From Pseudomonas subflava (lineage in GTDB: Bacteria > Pseudomonadota > Gammaproteobacteria > Pseudomonadales > Pseudomonadaceae): a stretch of DNA of 64,000 nt. The stretch lies in the NCBI RefSeq assembly GCF_023823685.1, contig NZ_JAMXBF010000006.1:310001-374000 (forward strand), given 5' to 3'. Below, piece by piece: positions 23,109-31,151 of the stretch. The stretch's first letter is position 1. Every line of letters begins with the position of its first letter. Made by a program: the position numbers and the translations under genes. The notes beneath the pieces are model-generated. The model made no database searches, was not told the origin of the DNA, and was given only the letters and a program-made list of their open reading frames with translations.

Positions 23109-23684
23109 ATGCTTAAACAATTCCGCCCGGCCATTGCCATGCTGGGCCTGATGACCCTGATCACCGGCGTGGCCTATCCGCTGCTGGTCACCACCGTGGC
23201 CCAGGTGGTCTTCCCCGAGCAGGCCAACGGCAGCCTGCTGCGCAACGAACAGGGCCAGGTAGTCGGCAGCGCGCTGCTGGCGCAGAACTTCGAGGGTGCC
23301 CGGTGGTTCCAGCCGCGGCCCTCGGCCGCGGGTTTCGCCACCGTGGCCAGCGGTGCCAGCAACCTGGCGCAAAGCAACCCGGCCCTGGCCGAGCGCATCG
23401 CCCAGGATGCCCAGCGCCTGCTGGGCGAGGGCAGTGCGCCAGTGCCGCTGGAGCTGGTCACCACCTCGGCCAGTGGCCTCGATCCGCATCTGACGCCGGC
23501 CGCCGCGCGCTGGCAGGTGGCGCGCATCGCCGCCGCCCGACAGCTGCCAAGCGCGAGCCTTGAACGGCTGATCGAGCAACACACCGAGCGCTCCATGATC
23601 GGCCCCGACGTGGTCAACGTGCTGGCGCTGAATCTGGCGCTGGCGGACAATCGCGCCTTCGCCGAGAACGAGAGCACCCCATGA
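23109..23684 (+). CDS. kdpC: Potassium-transporting ATPase, subunit C
   Basis: This 191-residue subunit has one N-terminal membrane helix (about residues 10-30, [19 protein letters not shown]) and a periplasmic/soluble domain. It shows the conserved segments [21 protein letters not shown] and [13 protein letters not shown]. KdpC assists assembly and ATP affinity of KdpB. GGAGATAGATC precedes the ATG. The stop overlaps the kdpD start (ATGA), so the sensor kinase is coupled to the transporter genes. Confidence 0.97.
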   Translation: MLKQFRPAIAMLGLMTLITGVAYPLLVTTVAQVVFPEQANGSLLRNEQGQVVGSALLAQNFEGARWFQPRPSAAGFATVASGASNLAQSNPALAERIAQDAQRLLGEGSAPVPLELVTTSASGLDPHLTPAAARWQVARIAAARQLPSASLERLIEQHTERSMIGPDVVNVLALNLALADNRAFAENESTP

Positions 23685-26335
23685 GCGATGCGGTACGCGC
23701 CGATGCACTGCTGGCCGAAATGCCCCGCGAGGGTCGCGGCCGGCTGAAGGTCTTCCTCGGCGCGGCCCCCGGCGTGGGCAAGACCTACGCCATGCTGCAG
23801 GCGGCCCAGGCACAGGTGCGCCAGGGCGTGGACCTGCGGGTCGGCGTGGTCGAGACCCACGGCCGCGCGGAGACCGAGGCGATGCTTACCGGCTTGCCGC
23901 AACAACCTCTCAAGCGCCTGGAGTACCGCGAGCGACCGCTGCAGGAGATGGACCTCGATGGCCTGCTGGCCAGGCCGCCGCAGCTGGTGCTGGTAGACGA
24001 ATTAGCCCACAGCAACGCCCCCGGCAGCCGCCATGCCAAGCGCTGGCAGGACGTGCAGGAGCTGCTCGGCGCCGGCATCGACGTCTACACCACGGTCAAC
24101 GTGCAACACCTCGAGGCGCTCAACGACCAGGTGCGCGACATCACCGGCGTGCAGGTACGCGAGACCCTGCCGGACTGGGTGCTGCAGGAGGCCGACGAGA
24201 TCCTGCTGATCGACCTGCCGCCGCGCGAGCTGCTCGAGCGCCTGCGCGACGGCAAGGTTTATGTGCCGGAGCAGGCCCGTGCGGCCATCGACGCGTTCTT
24301 CTCGCAGACCAATCTCACCGCGTTGCGCGAACTGGCCATGCACACCGCCGCCGCGCGGGTGGATGCCGACCTCAATCGCCGTTACCGCCAGCAGGGCCTG
24401 GACGCGCCGGCCGTGCGCGGCCGCCTGCTGGTCGGCATCGACGGCGACGGCCAGGCCGAGCGCCTGGTGCGCCACGCCAGCCGCGTCGCCGAACGGCGCC
24501 ATCTGCCCTGGTCGGTGGTGCACGTGGACACCGGCGGCCCGCGCGACGAGACGCGCCTGGGCAACCTGCAGGCGGCCCAGCAACTGGCCGAGCGCCTGGG
24601 CGGCGAGGTGGTCAACCTGCGCGCCGGCGAGGTGGCCAGCACGCTGATCGCCCACGCCCATGAGCGTCGCGCCAGCCTGATCCTGGTCGGTCGCAGCCGC
24701 CAGCGCCTGCGCCGGCGCTGGCGCTTCGGTCGCGGCCTGGCCGAGCGCCTGCTGGCCGCCGGCCAGGGCCTGGAAATCAGCGTGCTGGACACCGAGGCGG
24801 AGCGGGCGCCGGACCGGCCGCGGGCGCGGGCACCGCTGGCCTGGCGCGACTACCTGCTGGCGGCGCTGGCCACCCTGGTGGCGAGCAGCGCGGCCCTGGG
24901 CCTGGCGCGCTTCGTCGAGCTGCCGAACATCTCGCTGATCTTCCTCGCCGCCGTGCTGATGGTGGCGGTACGCAGCTCCCTGGGCCCGGCGCTGCTGTGC
25001 GCCGGCCTGTCGTTCCTGGCCTACAACCTGCTGTTCATCGAGCCGCTGCTGTCGTTGAAGATCGCCCGCCAGCAGGACGTGCTGACCCTGCTGTTCTTCC
25101 TGCTGATGGCCGGGCTCACCGGCAACCTGGCCAGCCGCCAACGCCGCCAGCTACAGGCCCTGCGCCGCACCCAGGCGGAGACCACGGCGCTGCTCGAGCT
25201 GTCGCGCAAACTCACCGTGGCTACCGACCGCCAGGCGGTGTTTTCCGCCGCCACCCAGCAGTTCGGCCTGTGGCAGGACCTCGACATCAGCCTGCAGTCG
25301 CGTGATCGCGACGGCGTGTGGAGGGTCGAGGCCGGCGTGCAGCGCCTGCTCACCGAACAGGAGCGCGCCGCCGCCGACTGGTCCTGGCAGCAGCTGCAGC
25401 CGTCCGGGCTCGGCACCGGCACGTTGCCGGGCGGGCGCTGGTGGTGGTGGCCGCTGGCCGGCGACGAGGGCCCGCTGGCGCTGCTGGGCGTGGCGCCGAA
25501 GGACGAGCGGCCGCTGAGCCCGGAGCGCCGGCGATTGATCGCCGCCCTCGGCCAGCCGCTGGCCCAGGCGCTGGAGCGCGCCCAGTTGGCGGCGGACCTG
25601 GAGGCGGCGCGCCTGCACGGGCAGACCGAGGAGCTGCGCAGCGCGCTGCTGGCCTCGGTGTCCCACGACCTGCGCACGCCGCTCACCGCCATGCGCGGCT
25701 CCATCGACAGCCTGCTGGCCCTGGGTGAGCAGATTCCCCTGGCCGACCGCCGCGAGCTGCTGGAAGGCACTCGCGACGAGGCCGAGCGCCTGGACCGCTA
25801 TATCCAGAACCTGCTGGACATGACCCGGCTGGGCCATGGAGGCCTCAAGCTGGAGCGCGACTGGGTGGCGCCGGCCGACGTGGTCGCCAGCGCCGTGCAG
25901 CGCCTGCGCCCGGTGTTGGCGCCGCTGCAGGTCGAGCTGCAGGTGCCGGCCGAATTGCCGCTGCTGTATGCCCACGCGGCGCTGATCGAGCAGGCGCTGG
26001 TCAACGTGCTGGAGAATGCCGCGCGCTTCTCGCCGGCCCAGGGCCGACTTAGGGTGAGCATCGCCTGCGACGCGGGCGAGCTGCGCTTTGCCGTCAGCGA
26101 TCAGGGCCCGGGCATTCCGCAGAACGAGCGGGAAAGGATCTTCGACATGTTCTATACCGCGGCCAGGGGCGACCGTGGCGGTCAGGGCACCGGCCTGGGC
26201 CTGGCGATCTGCCAGGGCATGGTCGGCGCCCATGGCGGCCGGGTGACGGTGGGCGAGGGCCTGGAGGGCCGCGGCGCGACCCTCACCCTGCACCTGCCGC
26301 TGCATCCGCAACCGCAGCCGGAAGAAGAGGTATGA
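23681..26335 (+). CDS. kdpD: Osmosensitive K+ channel histidine kinase KdpD
   Basis: This 884-residue sensor kinase has an N-terminal KdpD domain with a Walker-like GAAPGVGKT (about residues 27-35), and a universal-stress-protein-like domain (about 250-370). Four membrane helices (about 390-490) and a GAF-like region come next. The kinase core carries His662 in [11 protein letters not shown] as the phosphorylation site, with N, G1 and G2 boxes in [18 protein letters not shown] and GTGLGLAIC. It controls KdpE in response to low K+ or high ionic strength. It overlaps kdpC by 4 bases. Confidence 0.98.
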   Translation: MSDAVRADALLAEMPREGRGRLKVFLGAAPGVGKTYAMLQAAQAQVRQGVDLRVGVVETHGRAETEAMLTGLPQQPLKRLEYRERPLQEMDLDGLLARPPQLVLVDELAHSNAPGSRHAKRWQDVQELLGAGIDVYTTVNVQHLEALNDQVRDITGVQVRETLPDWVLQEADEILLIDLPPRELLERLRDGKVYVPEQARAAIDAFFSQTNLTALRELAMHTAAARVDADLNRRYRQQGLDAPAVRGRLLVGIDGDGQAERLVRHASRVAERRHLPWSVVHVDTGGPRDETRLGNLQAAQQLAERLGGEVVNLRAGEVASTLIAHAHERRASLILVGRSRQRLRRRWRFGRGLAERLLAAGQGLEISVLDTEAERAPDRPRARAPLAWRDYLLAALATLVASSAALGLARFVELPNISLIFLAAVLMVAVRSSLGPALLCAGLSFLAYNLLFIEPLLSLKIARQQDVLTLLFFLLMAGLTGNLASRQRRQLQALRRTQAETTALLELSRKLTVATDRQAVFSAATQQFGLWQDLDISLQSRDRDGVWRVEAGVQRLLTEQERAAADWSWQQLQPSGLGTGTLPGGRWWWWPLAGDEGPLALLGVAPKDERPLSPERRRLIAALGQPLAQALERAQLAADLEAARLHGQTEELRSALLASVSHDLRTPLTAMRGSIDSLLALGEQIPLADRRELLEGTRDEAERLDRYIQNLLDMTRLGHGGLKLERDWVAPADVVASAVQRLRPVLAPLQVELQVPAELPLLYAHAALIEQALVNVLENAARFSPAQGRLRVSIACDAGELRFAVSDQGPGIPQNERERIFDMFYTAARGDRGGQGTGLGLAICQGMVGAHGGRVTVGEGLEGRGATLTLHLPLHPQPQPEEEV

Positions 26336-26346
26336 GCCGAGTTCAT

Positions 26347-26407
26347 CCCGGACTGAAGTCCGGGCTACCGAGCCCGTGCCACGTCGTGGCCCGGACTTCA
26401 GTCCGGG
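26347..26407. repeat. Inverted pair of REP-like palindromes between kdpD and kdpE
   Basis: CCCGGACTGAAGTCCGGG at 26347-26364 and its exact reverse complement CCCGGACTTCAGTCCGGG at 26390-26407 flank a 25-base spacer. Each unit is itself an imperfect palindrome. The sequence family differs from the pair at 23041. It lies between co-directional kinase and regulator genes that are usually adjacent or overlapping. Confidence 0.8.
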
Positions 26408-26438
26408 GCAAGTCTCCTTGCGATAACGAGCCAAGACC

Positions 26439-27134
26439 ATGAGCGCCAATCTCCCGACCATCCTGGTCATCGACGACGAGGCGCAGATCCGCAAATTCCT
26501 GCGCATCAGCCTCAGCGCCCAGGGCTACCGGGTGCTGGAGGCCGGCAACGGCAGCGAGGGTCTGGCGCAGGCGGCGCTGGAGCGCCCCGACCTGGTGGTG
26601 CTCGACCTCGGCCTGCCGGACATGGACGGCAAGCAGGTGCTGGGCGAGCTGCGCGAATGGTCGCAAGTGCCGGTGCTGGTGCTCTCGGTGCGCGCCAGCG
26701 AGGGCGAGAAGGTGCTGGCGCTGGACGGCGGCGCCAACGACTACGTGACCAAGCCGTTCGGCATCCAGGAATTTCTCGCCCGGGTGCGTGCGCTGCTGCG
26801 CCAAGGCGGCAGCGGCGAGCCGCAGGAGGCGGCGGTGGACAGCGGGCCGCTACGGGTCGACTTCGCCTATCGGCGGGTCAGCCTGGGCGGCGCCGAGGTG
26901 GCGTTGACCCGCAAGGAGTATGCGGTGCTGGCCATGCTCGCGCGCCACCTGGGACGGGTGGTGACCCAGCAGCAGCTGCTCAAGGAGATCTGGGGGCCGA
27001 GTCATGTGGAGGACAGCCACTACCTGAGGGTGGTGGTCGGGCACCTGCGCCAGAAGCTCGGCGACGACCCGGCCGCGCCGCGCTTCATCGTCACCGAGGC
27101 GGGGGTCGGCTACCGCCTGCTGGAGCTGGCCTGA
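26439..27134 (+). CDS. kdpE: KDP operon response regulator KdpE
   Basis: This 231-residue OmpR-family regulator has a receiver domain with Asp12/Asp13 and phospho-acceptor Asp56 (LVVLDLGLPDMDG), the conserved Lys in YVTKPFG, and a C-terminal winged-helix DNA-binding domain. It activates kdpFABC when phosphorylated by KdpD. It lies 103 bases after kdpD, separated by a REP-like pair, rather than overlapping. The downstream patatin-like gene is convergent with only 6 bases between stop codons and no terminator visible. Confidence 0.97.
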   Translation: MSANLPTILVIDDEAQIRKFLRISLSAQGYRVLEAGNGSEGLAQAALERPDLVVLDLGLPDMDGKQVLGELREWSQVPVLVLSVRASEGEKVLALDGGANDYVTKPFGIQEFLARVRALLRQGGSGEPQEAAVDSGPLRVDFAYRRVSLGGAEVALTRKEYAVLAMLARHLGRVVTQQQLLKEIWGPSHVEDSHYLRVVVGHLRQKLGDDPAAPRFIVTEAGVGYRLLELA

Positions 27135-27140
27135 TCGGCC

Positions 27141-28142
27141 TCAGTGCTCGCGCTCGTACTTGTCCAGCGTATCGCTGGCGATCTGCCGGCCGAGCTGGAT
27201 CAGCTCCGGCGCCTTGTGGAAGTCGTAGAAGCGGCATACCCGCTTGGGCACGTTGACCAGAACGTCCGGCGGGTAGCCGGCGATCTTGTACTGCGCCAGT
27301 GAGGTCTGCATGGTCTCGAAGCTCTGGTTGACCAGCTCCAGCAGCGAGGCCGGGCCGACGTTGCCGACCACGTGCGCGCCGCTGGCGGACTTCGGCGCGC
27401 CTTCCGGCTCGGCCTCGGCCACGCGGCTGTCGTCCAGCCAGGGATTGGGCGCCTCCTGCTCGATCAGCAGCTCGCCGTCCTCGTCTTCGTCGCGGCGCAG
27501 GAACGACAGCTTGGCGCTGAGCGAGCCCATCAGCTGGTCGATCTTGCCCTTGATCGCCGCCGGCCGCTCGATGACCGGCAGCTGGTAGTGCTTCTGGTTC
27601 AGCGCGTTGAGGTTGACCGCGACGATCAGGTCGCAGTGGCTGGACACCACCGGCACGATCGGCAATGGATTGAGCAGGCCGCCGTCCACCAGCATGCGCG
27701 AGCCCTGGATGACCGGGGTAAACAGGCTGGGGATCGCCGCCGAGGCGCGCATGGCCTTGTGCAGGCAGCCTTCCTGGAACCAGATTTCCTGCTGGTTGGT
27801 GAGGTCGGTGGCGACCGCCGTGTAGGGGATGGGCAGCTGCTCGATGTCGATCTCGCCGAGTATCTCGTGAATCTTGCCGAAGACCTTTTCGCCGCGAATG
27901 GCGCCGAGGCTGAAGCTGACGTCGAGCAGGCGCAGCACGTCGAGATAGTCGAGGCTCTCGGTCCACTCGCGGTATTCGTGCAGCTTGCCGGCGGCGTAGA
28001 TGCCGCCGATCACGGCGCCCATCGAGCAGCCCGCGATGCAGCCGATCTCGTAACCGCGGGCTTCAAGCTCCTCGATCACGCCGATGTGCGCATAGCCCCG
28101 CGCACCGCCCGAGCCCAGTACCAGGGCCACTTTTTTGCTCAT
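27141..28142 (-). CDS. Patatin-like phospholipase family protein (RssA-like)
   Basis: This 333-residue cytoplasmic protein has the patatin layout: the oxyanion-hole loop GSGGARG at residues 10-16, nucleophile Ser40 in GCSMG, and the dyad Asp153 in LVDGGLLNP. These are the residues for a Ser-Asp acyl hydrolase. The C-terminal part is charged and acidic (RRDEDEDGELL) and less conserved. No secretion signal or autotransporter domain is present, so it is a YchK/RssA-type housekeeping protein rather than an ExoU/PlpD toxin. An upstream in-frame extension beyond 28142 is not family-like. Confidence 0.87.
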   Translation of the reverse strand: MSKKVALVLGSGGARGYAHIGVIEELEARGYEIGCIAGCSMGAVIGGIYAAGKLHEYREWTESLDYLDVLRLLDVSFSLGAIRGEKVFGKIHEILGEIDIEQLPIPYTAVATDLTNQQEIWFQEGCLHKAMRASAAIPSLFTPVIQGSRMLVDGGLLNPLPIVPVVSSHCDLIVAVNLNALNQKHYQLPVIERPAAIKGKIDQLMGSLSAKLSFLRRDEDEDGELLIEQEAPNPWLDDSRVAEAEPEGAPKSASGAHVVGNVGPASLLELVNQSFETMQTSLAQYKIAGYPPDVLVNVPKRVCRFYDFHKAPELIQLGRQIASDTLDKYEREH

Positions 28143-28275
28143 GCCGATCTCCCCGTCGAAGCCCCCGAACATACCTGCGTAGAGCGGCCGAGCCAAGCCG
28201 GCTTTGCTAGAATCGACGGGCACTTCACCGCTGCGCTGGCGTCCAACCCCGGCCTTCAGCGTCCAGGAGAACACC

Positions 28276-28554
28276 ATGCAAAAGACCGTTTTCATCGCCT
28301 CCCTACTGATCGCCCTGAGCGGTTGCGCGGCCAAGACCGCCTACCGCGACAGCTGCGCCAACAACCTCGATGCCGCCTGGCGCGAGCTCGACCTGGCCAA
28401 GGCCGAGGGCTTCGCCGGCACCGTCAGCTACTCCAAGGCGCTGACCCTGCTGACAGGGGCCAAGACCTCGCAGCAGTTCGAGGGCTACCAGAGCTGCACC
28501 AAGAATGCCGAGAAGGCGCGCTTCTACATCCGCGAATCGCGAGCGGGGCGCTGA
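28276..28554 (+). CDS. Small predicted lipoprotein, unknown function
   Basis: This 92-residue protein has a lipoprotein signal peptide (MQKTVFIASLLIALSGC) whose lipobox LSGC gives Cys17 as the acylated residue. The mature part is about 75 residues, rich in Ala and Lys, with two further cysteines and no domain I recognise. AGGAGA at 28265-28270 is a good ribosome binding site. The next gene starts one base after its stop, so they are probably co-transcribed. Confidence 0.78.
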   Translation: MQKTVFIASLLIALSGCAAKTAYRDSCANNLDAAWRELDLAKAEGFAGTVSYSKALTLLTGAKTSQQFEGYQSCTKNAEKARFYIRESRAGR

Positions 28555-28555
28555 G

Positions 28556-29164
28556 ATGCAGCTTGACTTCGCCGCCCTGACGGCGCTGGAGGCCTACCGC
28601 TGGCTGGCCTCCACCGTCACGCCAAGACCCATCGCCTGGGTCTCCACCCGTTCGCGCGAGGGCATCGACAACCTGGCGCCGTTCAGCTTCTTCCAGGTGA
28701 TCAGCGACGAGCCGCCGACGCTGATGGTCAATGTCGGCAGTCGCGACGACGGCAGCCTCAAGGACACCCTGCGCAACGCCCGGGACACCGGCGAACTGGT
28801 GATCCAGCTGGTCGGTATGGCCCAGGCCGAGGCGATGAACGCCTCGTCCGCCAGCCTGCCGCACGGCCAGAGCGAATTCGCCCACTGCGGCATCGCCAGC
28901 GAGCCATCGCAGCGGGTGGCGCCGCCGCGTGTACTGGGCGCGCCGGTGGCATTCGAATGCCGGGTGGCGGAGATCCAGCCGTACCCGCGGCAGGCGCCGA
29001 ACTGCCATCTGATCTTCGCCGAGGTGCTGCTGGCGCATATCGACGATGAGGTGCTGGACACCGACGGGCGCATCGACCCCGCCCGGCTGGATCTGGTCGG
29101 CCGCCTCGGCGGCAGTGCCTATGTCGGTACTCGCGACATCTTCCGCATGCAGCGTCCGGCCTGA
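28556..29164 (+). CDS. Flavin reductase family (flavoredoxin-like) protein
   Basis: This 202-residue protein carries the FMN-binding split-barrel pattern of flavin reductase-like proteins: TVTPRPIAWVSTRS near residue 20, NLAPFSFFQVISDEPPTLMVNVG, and KDTLRNARDTGELVIQLV. Members bind FMN and use NAD(P)H or act as flavoredoxins. The partner here is unknown. It starts one base after the lipoprotein gene. It is cytoplasmic, with no signal peptide. Confidence 0.82.
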   Translation: MQLDFAALTALEAYRWLASTVTPRPIAWVSTRSREGIDNLAPFSFFQVISDEPPTLMVNVGSRDDGSLKDTLRNARDTGELVIQLVGMAQAEAMNASSASLPHGQSEFAHCGIASEPSQRVAPPRVLGAPVAFECRVAEIQPYPRQAPNCHLIFAEVLLAHIDDEVLDTDGRIDPARLDLVGRLGGSAYVGTRDIFRMQRPA

Positions 29165-29274
29165 GTCGCCGCGCAACGTCCACCTACCGCACAGTTTCGT
29201 GAGCAACTGTTTCGCGGCGCTTTGCCCCGTCGGCCCCGACCAGTAGCATCCAGGGATCGGAACAGGAGCGAACG

Positions 29275-30192
29275 ATGCGGACGAAACTGGACGCGGTATT
29301 GCACGAGGTGAACCAGGTGCTACTGGGCAAGGAGCCGCAGGTGCGCCTGGCGCTGACCTGCCTGCTGGCCCGCGGGCATCTGCTGATCGAAGATCTTCCG
29401 GGCATGGGCAAGACCACCCTGAGCCATGCTCTGGCGCGGATTCTCGGGCTGAGCTTCCAGCGCATCCAGTTCACCTCCGACCTGTTGCCCGGCGACATCC
29501 TCGGCACCTCGGTGTTCGACAAGGACAGCGGACAGTTCGTCTTCCACCCCGGGCCGATCTTCGCCGAGCTGGTGCTGGCCGACGAGATCAACCGGGCCAC
29601 GCCGAAGAGCCAGAGCGCGCTGCTGGAGGCGATGGAGGAGGGCCAGGTGACCATCGAGGGCGCCACCCGTCCGCTGCCCGAGCCGTTCTTCGTCATCGCC
29701 ACGCAAAACCCGGTCAGCTCCGGCGGCACCTTCGCCCTGCCGGAATCGCAGCTGGACCGCTTCCTCATGCGGCTGTCGCTGGGCTATCCGGCCCGCGCCG
29801 CCGAGCGCGCATTGCTGCTGGGCGAGGCACGCCGGGAAATTCTGCCGCGCCTGGAGCCGATCCTCGATCATGCCGAGCTGGCGGCGATCCAGGCGCTGAT
29901 CCCGCAGGTGCGCACCAGCGATGCGCTGGTCGACTACGTGCTGCGCCTGGTCGAGGCCACGCGCAGCGAGCCACAGTTCGCCTGGGGCCTGTCGCCGCGG
30001 GCCAGCCTGGCGCTGCTGGCCGCGGCGCGCGCCTGGGCCTTCCTGGCCAACCGCGACTACGTGATTCCCGAGGACGTTCAGGCCGTGCTGCCGGCCGTGG
30101 TCGGCCATCGCCTGCGCGAGCGCGCCGACCCGGCCGGCCATGGCGGCGGGGCGCTGGTGCAGTGGCTGCTGCGCGAAGTGCCGGCGGTGTGA
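29275..30192 (+). CDS. MoxR-family AAA+ ATPase
   Basis: This 305-residue MoxR ATPase has Walker A in LPGMGKTTLSHAL (about residues 40-52), Walker B with DEINRATPKSQSALLEAMEE, and sensor 1 in FFVIATQNPVSSGGTFALPE. MoxR proteins act as chaperones, commonly with DUF58 and von Willebrand A proteins. It heads a three-gene operon with DUF58 and transglutaminase TgpA. AGGAGCGAACG precedes the ATG. A TTGCCC/TAGCAT promoter-like pair at 29222-29249 is possible but weak. The stop overlaps the next start (TGATG). Confidence 0.92.
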   Translation: MRTKLDAVLHEVNQVLLGKEPQVRLALTCLLARGHLLIEDLPGMGKTTLSHALARILGLSFQRIQFTSDLLPGDILGTSVFDKDSGQFVFHPGPIFAELVLADEINRATPKSQSALLEAMEEGQVTIEGATRPLPEPFFVIATQNPVSSGGTFALPESQLDRFLMRLSLGYPARAAERALLLGEARREILPRLEPILDHAELAAIQALIPQVRTSDALVDYVLRLVEATRSEPQFAWGLSPRASLALLAAARAWAFLANRDYVIPEDVQAVLPAVVGHRLRERADPAGHGGGALVQWLLREVPAV

Positions 30193-31151
30193 TGTTGCCG
30201 ACGTCGCTCAAGGCGCGCTGGCGCCGCTGGGTGGTGCGGCGCATTCCCGCGGCGACCCGGGTGCAGCTGAACCAGCGGCGCATCTTCATCATGCCCGACC
30301 GGGTCGGTGCCGCCTTTTCGGTGGTGCTGGTGCTGATGCTGCTGGCCGGCATCAACTACGAGAACAGCCTGGCCTACGGCCTGACCTTTCTGCTGGCGGC
30401 GGTGTTCGTTGTCGCCATCCTGCACACCTATCGCAACTTCGCCGGGCTGATCCTCAAGGCGGGCGCCAGCGGTGCCGTGTTCGCCGGCGAACAGGCGCTT
30501 TTCCGGGTGCGCCTGGAGAGCGAGGGCCGTGCGCACATGGCCATCGGCCTCGGTTGGCCGCCGCAGCCGCTGCAGCGGATGGACGTGCCGGCCAACGGCC
30601 AGCGCGAGTGCGAGCTGAGCCTTCCCGCGCTGCGTCGCGGCTGGTTGCGGCCGGAACGCATGCGCGTGGAGAGCCATTTTCCCCTGGGCATCCTGGTGGC
30701 CTGGAGCTGGGTGGATCTGGACCAGGCCGTGCTGGTCTATCCGCGCCCGCTGGAAGGCGATCTGCCGCTGGCCGCCGACGGTGCTGCCGACGAGGAAGAG
30801 GAAGGGCGCCGCGCGACTGGGCAGGGCGCCGACGATTATCAGGGCCTGCGCAGCTACCAGCCGGGCGACTCCAAGCGGCGCCTGCACTGGAAGGCCTTTT
30901 CCCGCGGCCAGGGGCTGTTGGTAAAGGACTTCGCCGCGCTGGCCGGCCGCGACCTGTGGCTGGACTTCCAGGTGCTCGGCGGCGACGTGGAAACGCGCCT
31001 GTCGCGCCTGTGCTACTGGGTGCTGCAACTCGAAGGCCGCCAGCAGGCCTATGGCCTGCGTCTGCCGGGCGTCGAGCTGAGTCCCAGCCACGGCGATGCC
31101 CATCGGCAGGCGTGCCTGCGTGCACTGGCGTTGCATGGTGAGCGCGCATGA
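30192..31151 (+). CDS. DUF58 domain protein
   Basis: This 319-residue protein has two close membrane helices (about residues 40-78) and a cytoplasmic C-terminal part with the DUF58 signature LRSYQPGDSKRRLHWKAFSR (about 218-237). The middle has acidic low-complexity residues (ADEEEEGRR). DUF58 proteins, related to von Willebrand A domains, work with MoxR ATPases; the biochemical role is unknown. It overlaps the MoxR gene by one base and tgpA by four, a strong sign of a functional unit. Confidence 0.9.
   Translation: MLPTSLKARWRRWVVRRIPAATRVQLNQRRIFIMPDRVGAAFSVVLVLMLLAGINYENSLAYGLTFLLAAVFVVAILHTYRNFAGLILKAGASGAVFAGEQALFRVRLESEGRAHMAIGLGWPPQPLQRMDVPANGQRECELSLPALRRGWLRPERMRVESHFPLGILVAWSWVDLDQAVLVYPRPLEGDLPLAADGAADEEEEGRRATGQGADDYQGLRSYQPGDSKRRLHWKAFSRGQGLLVKDFAALAGRDLWLDFQVLGGDVETRLSRLCYWVLQLEGRQQAYGLRLPGVELSPSHGDAHRQACLRALALHGERA

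Noticed and set aside
27141..28142. Secreted patatin toxin (ExoU or PlpD type)
   Set aside because: No signal peptide, autotransporter barrel or effector features are present; length and motifs fit the cytoplasmic RssA/YchK group.
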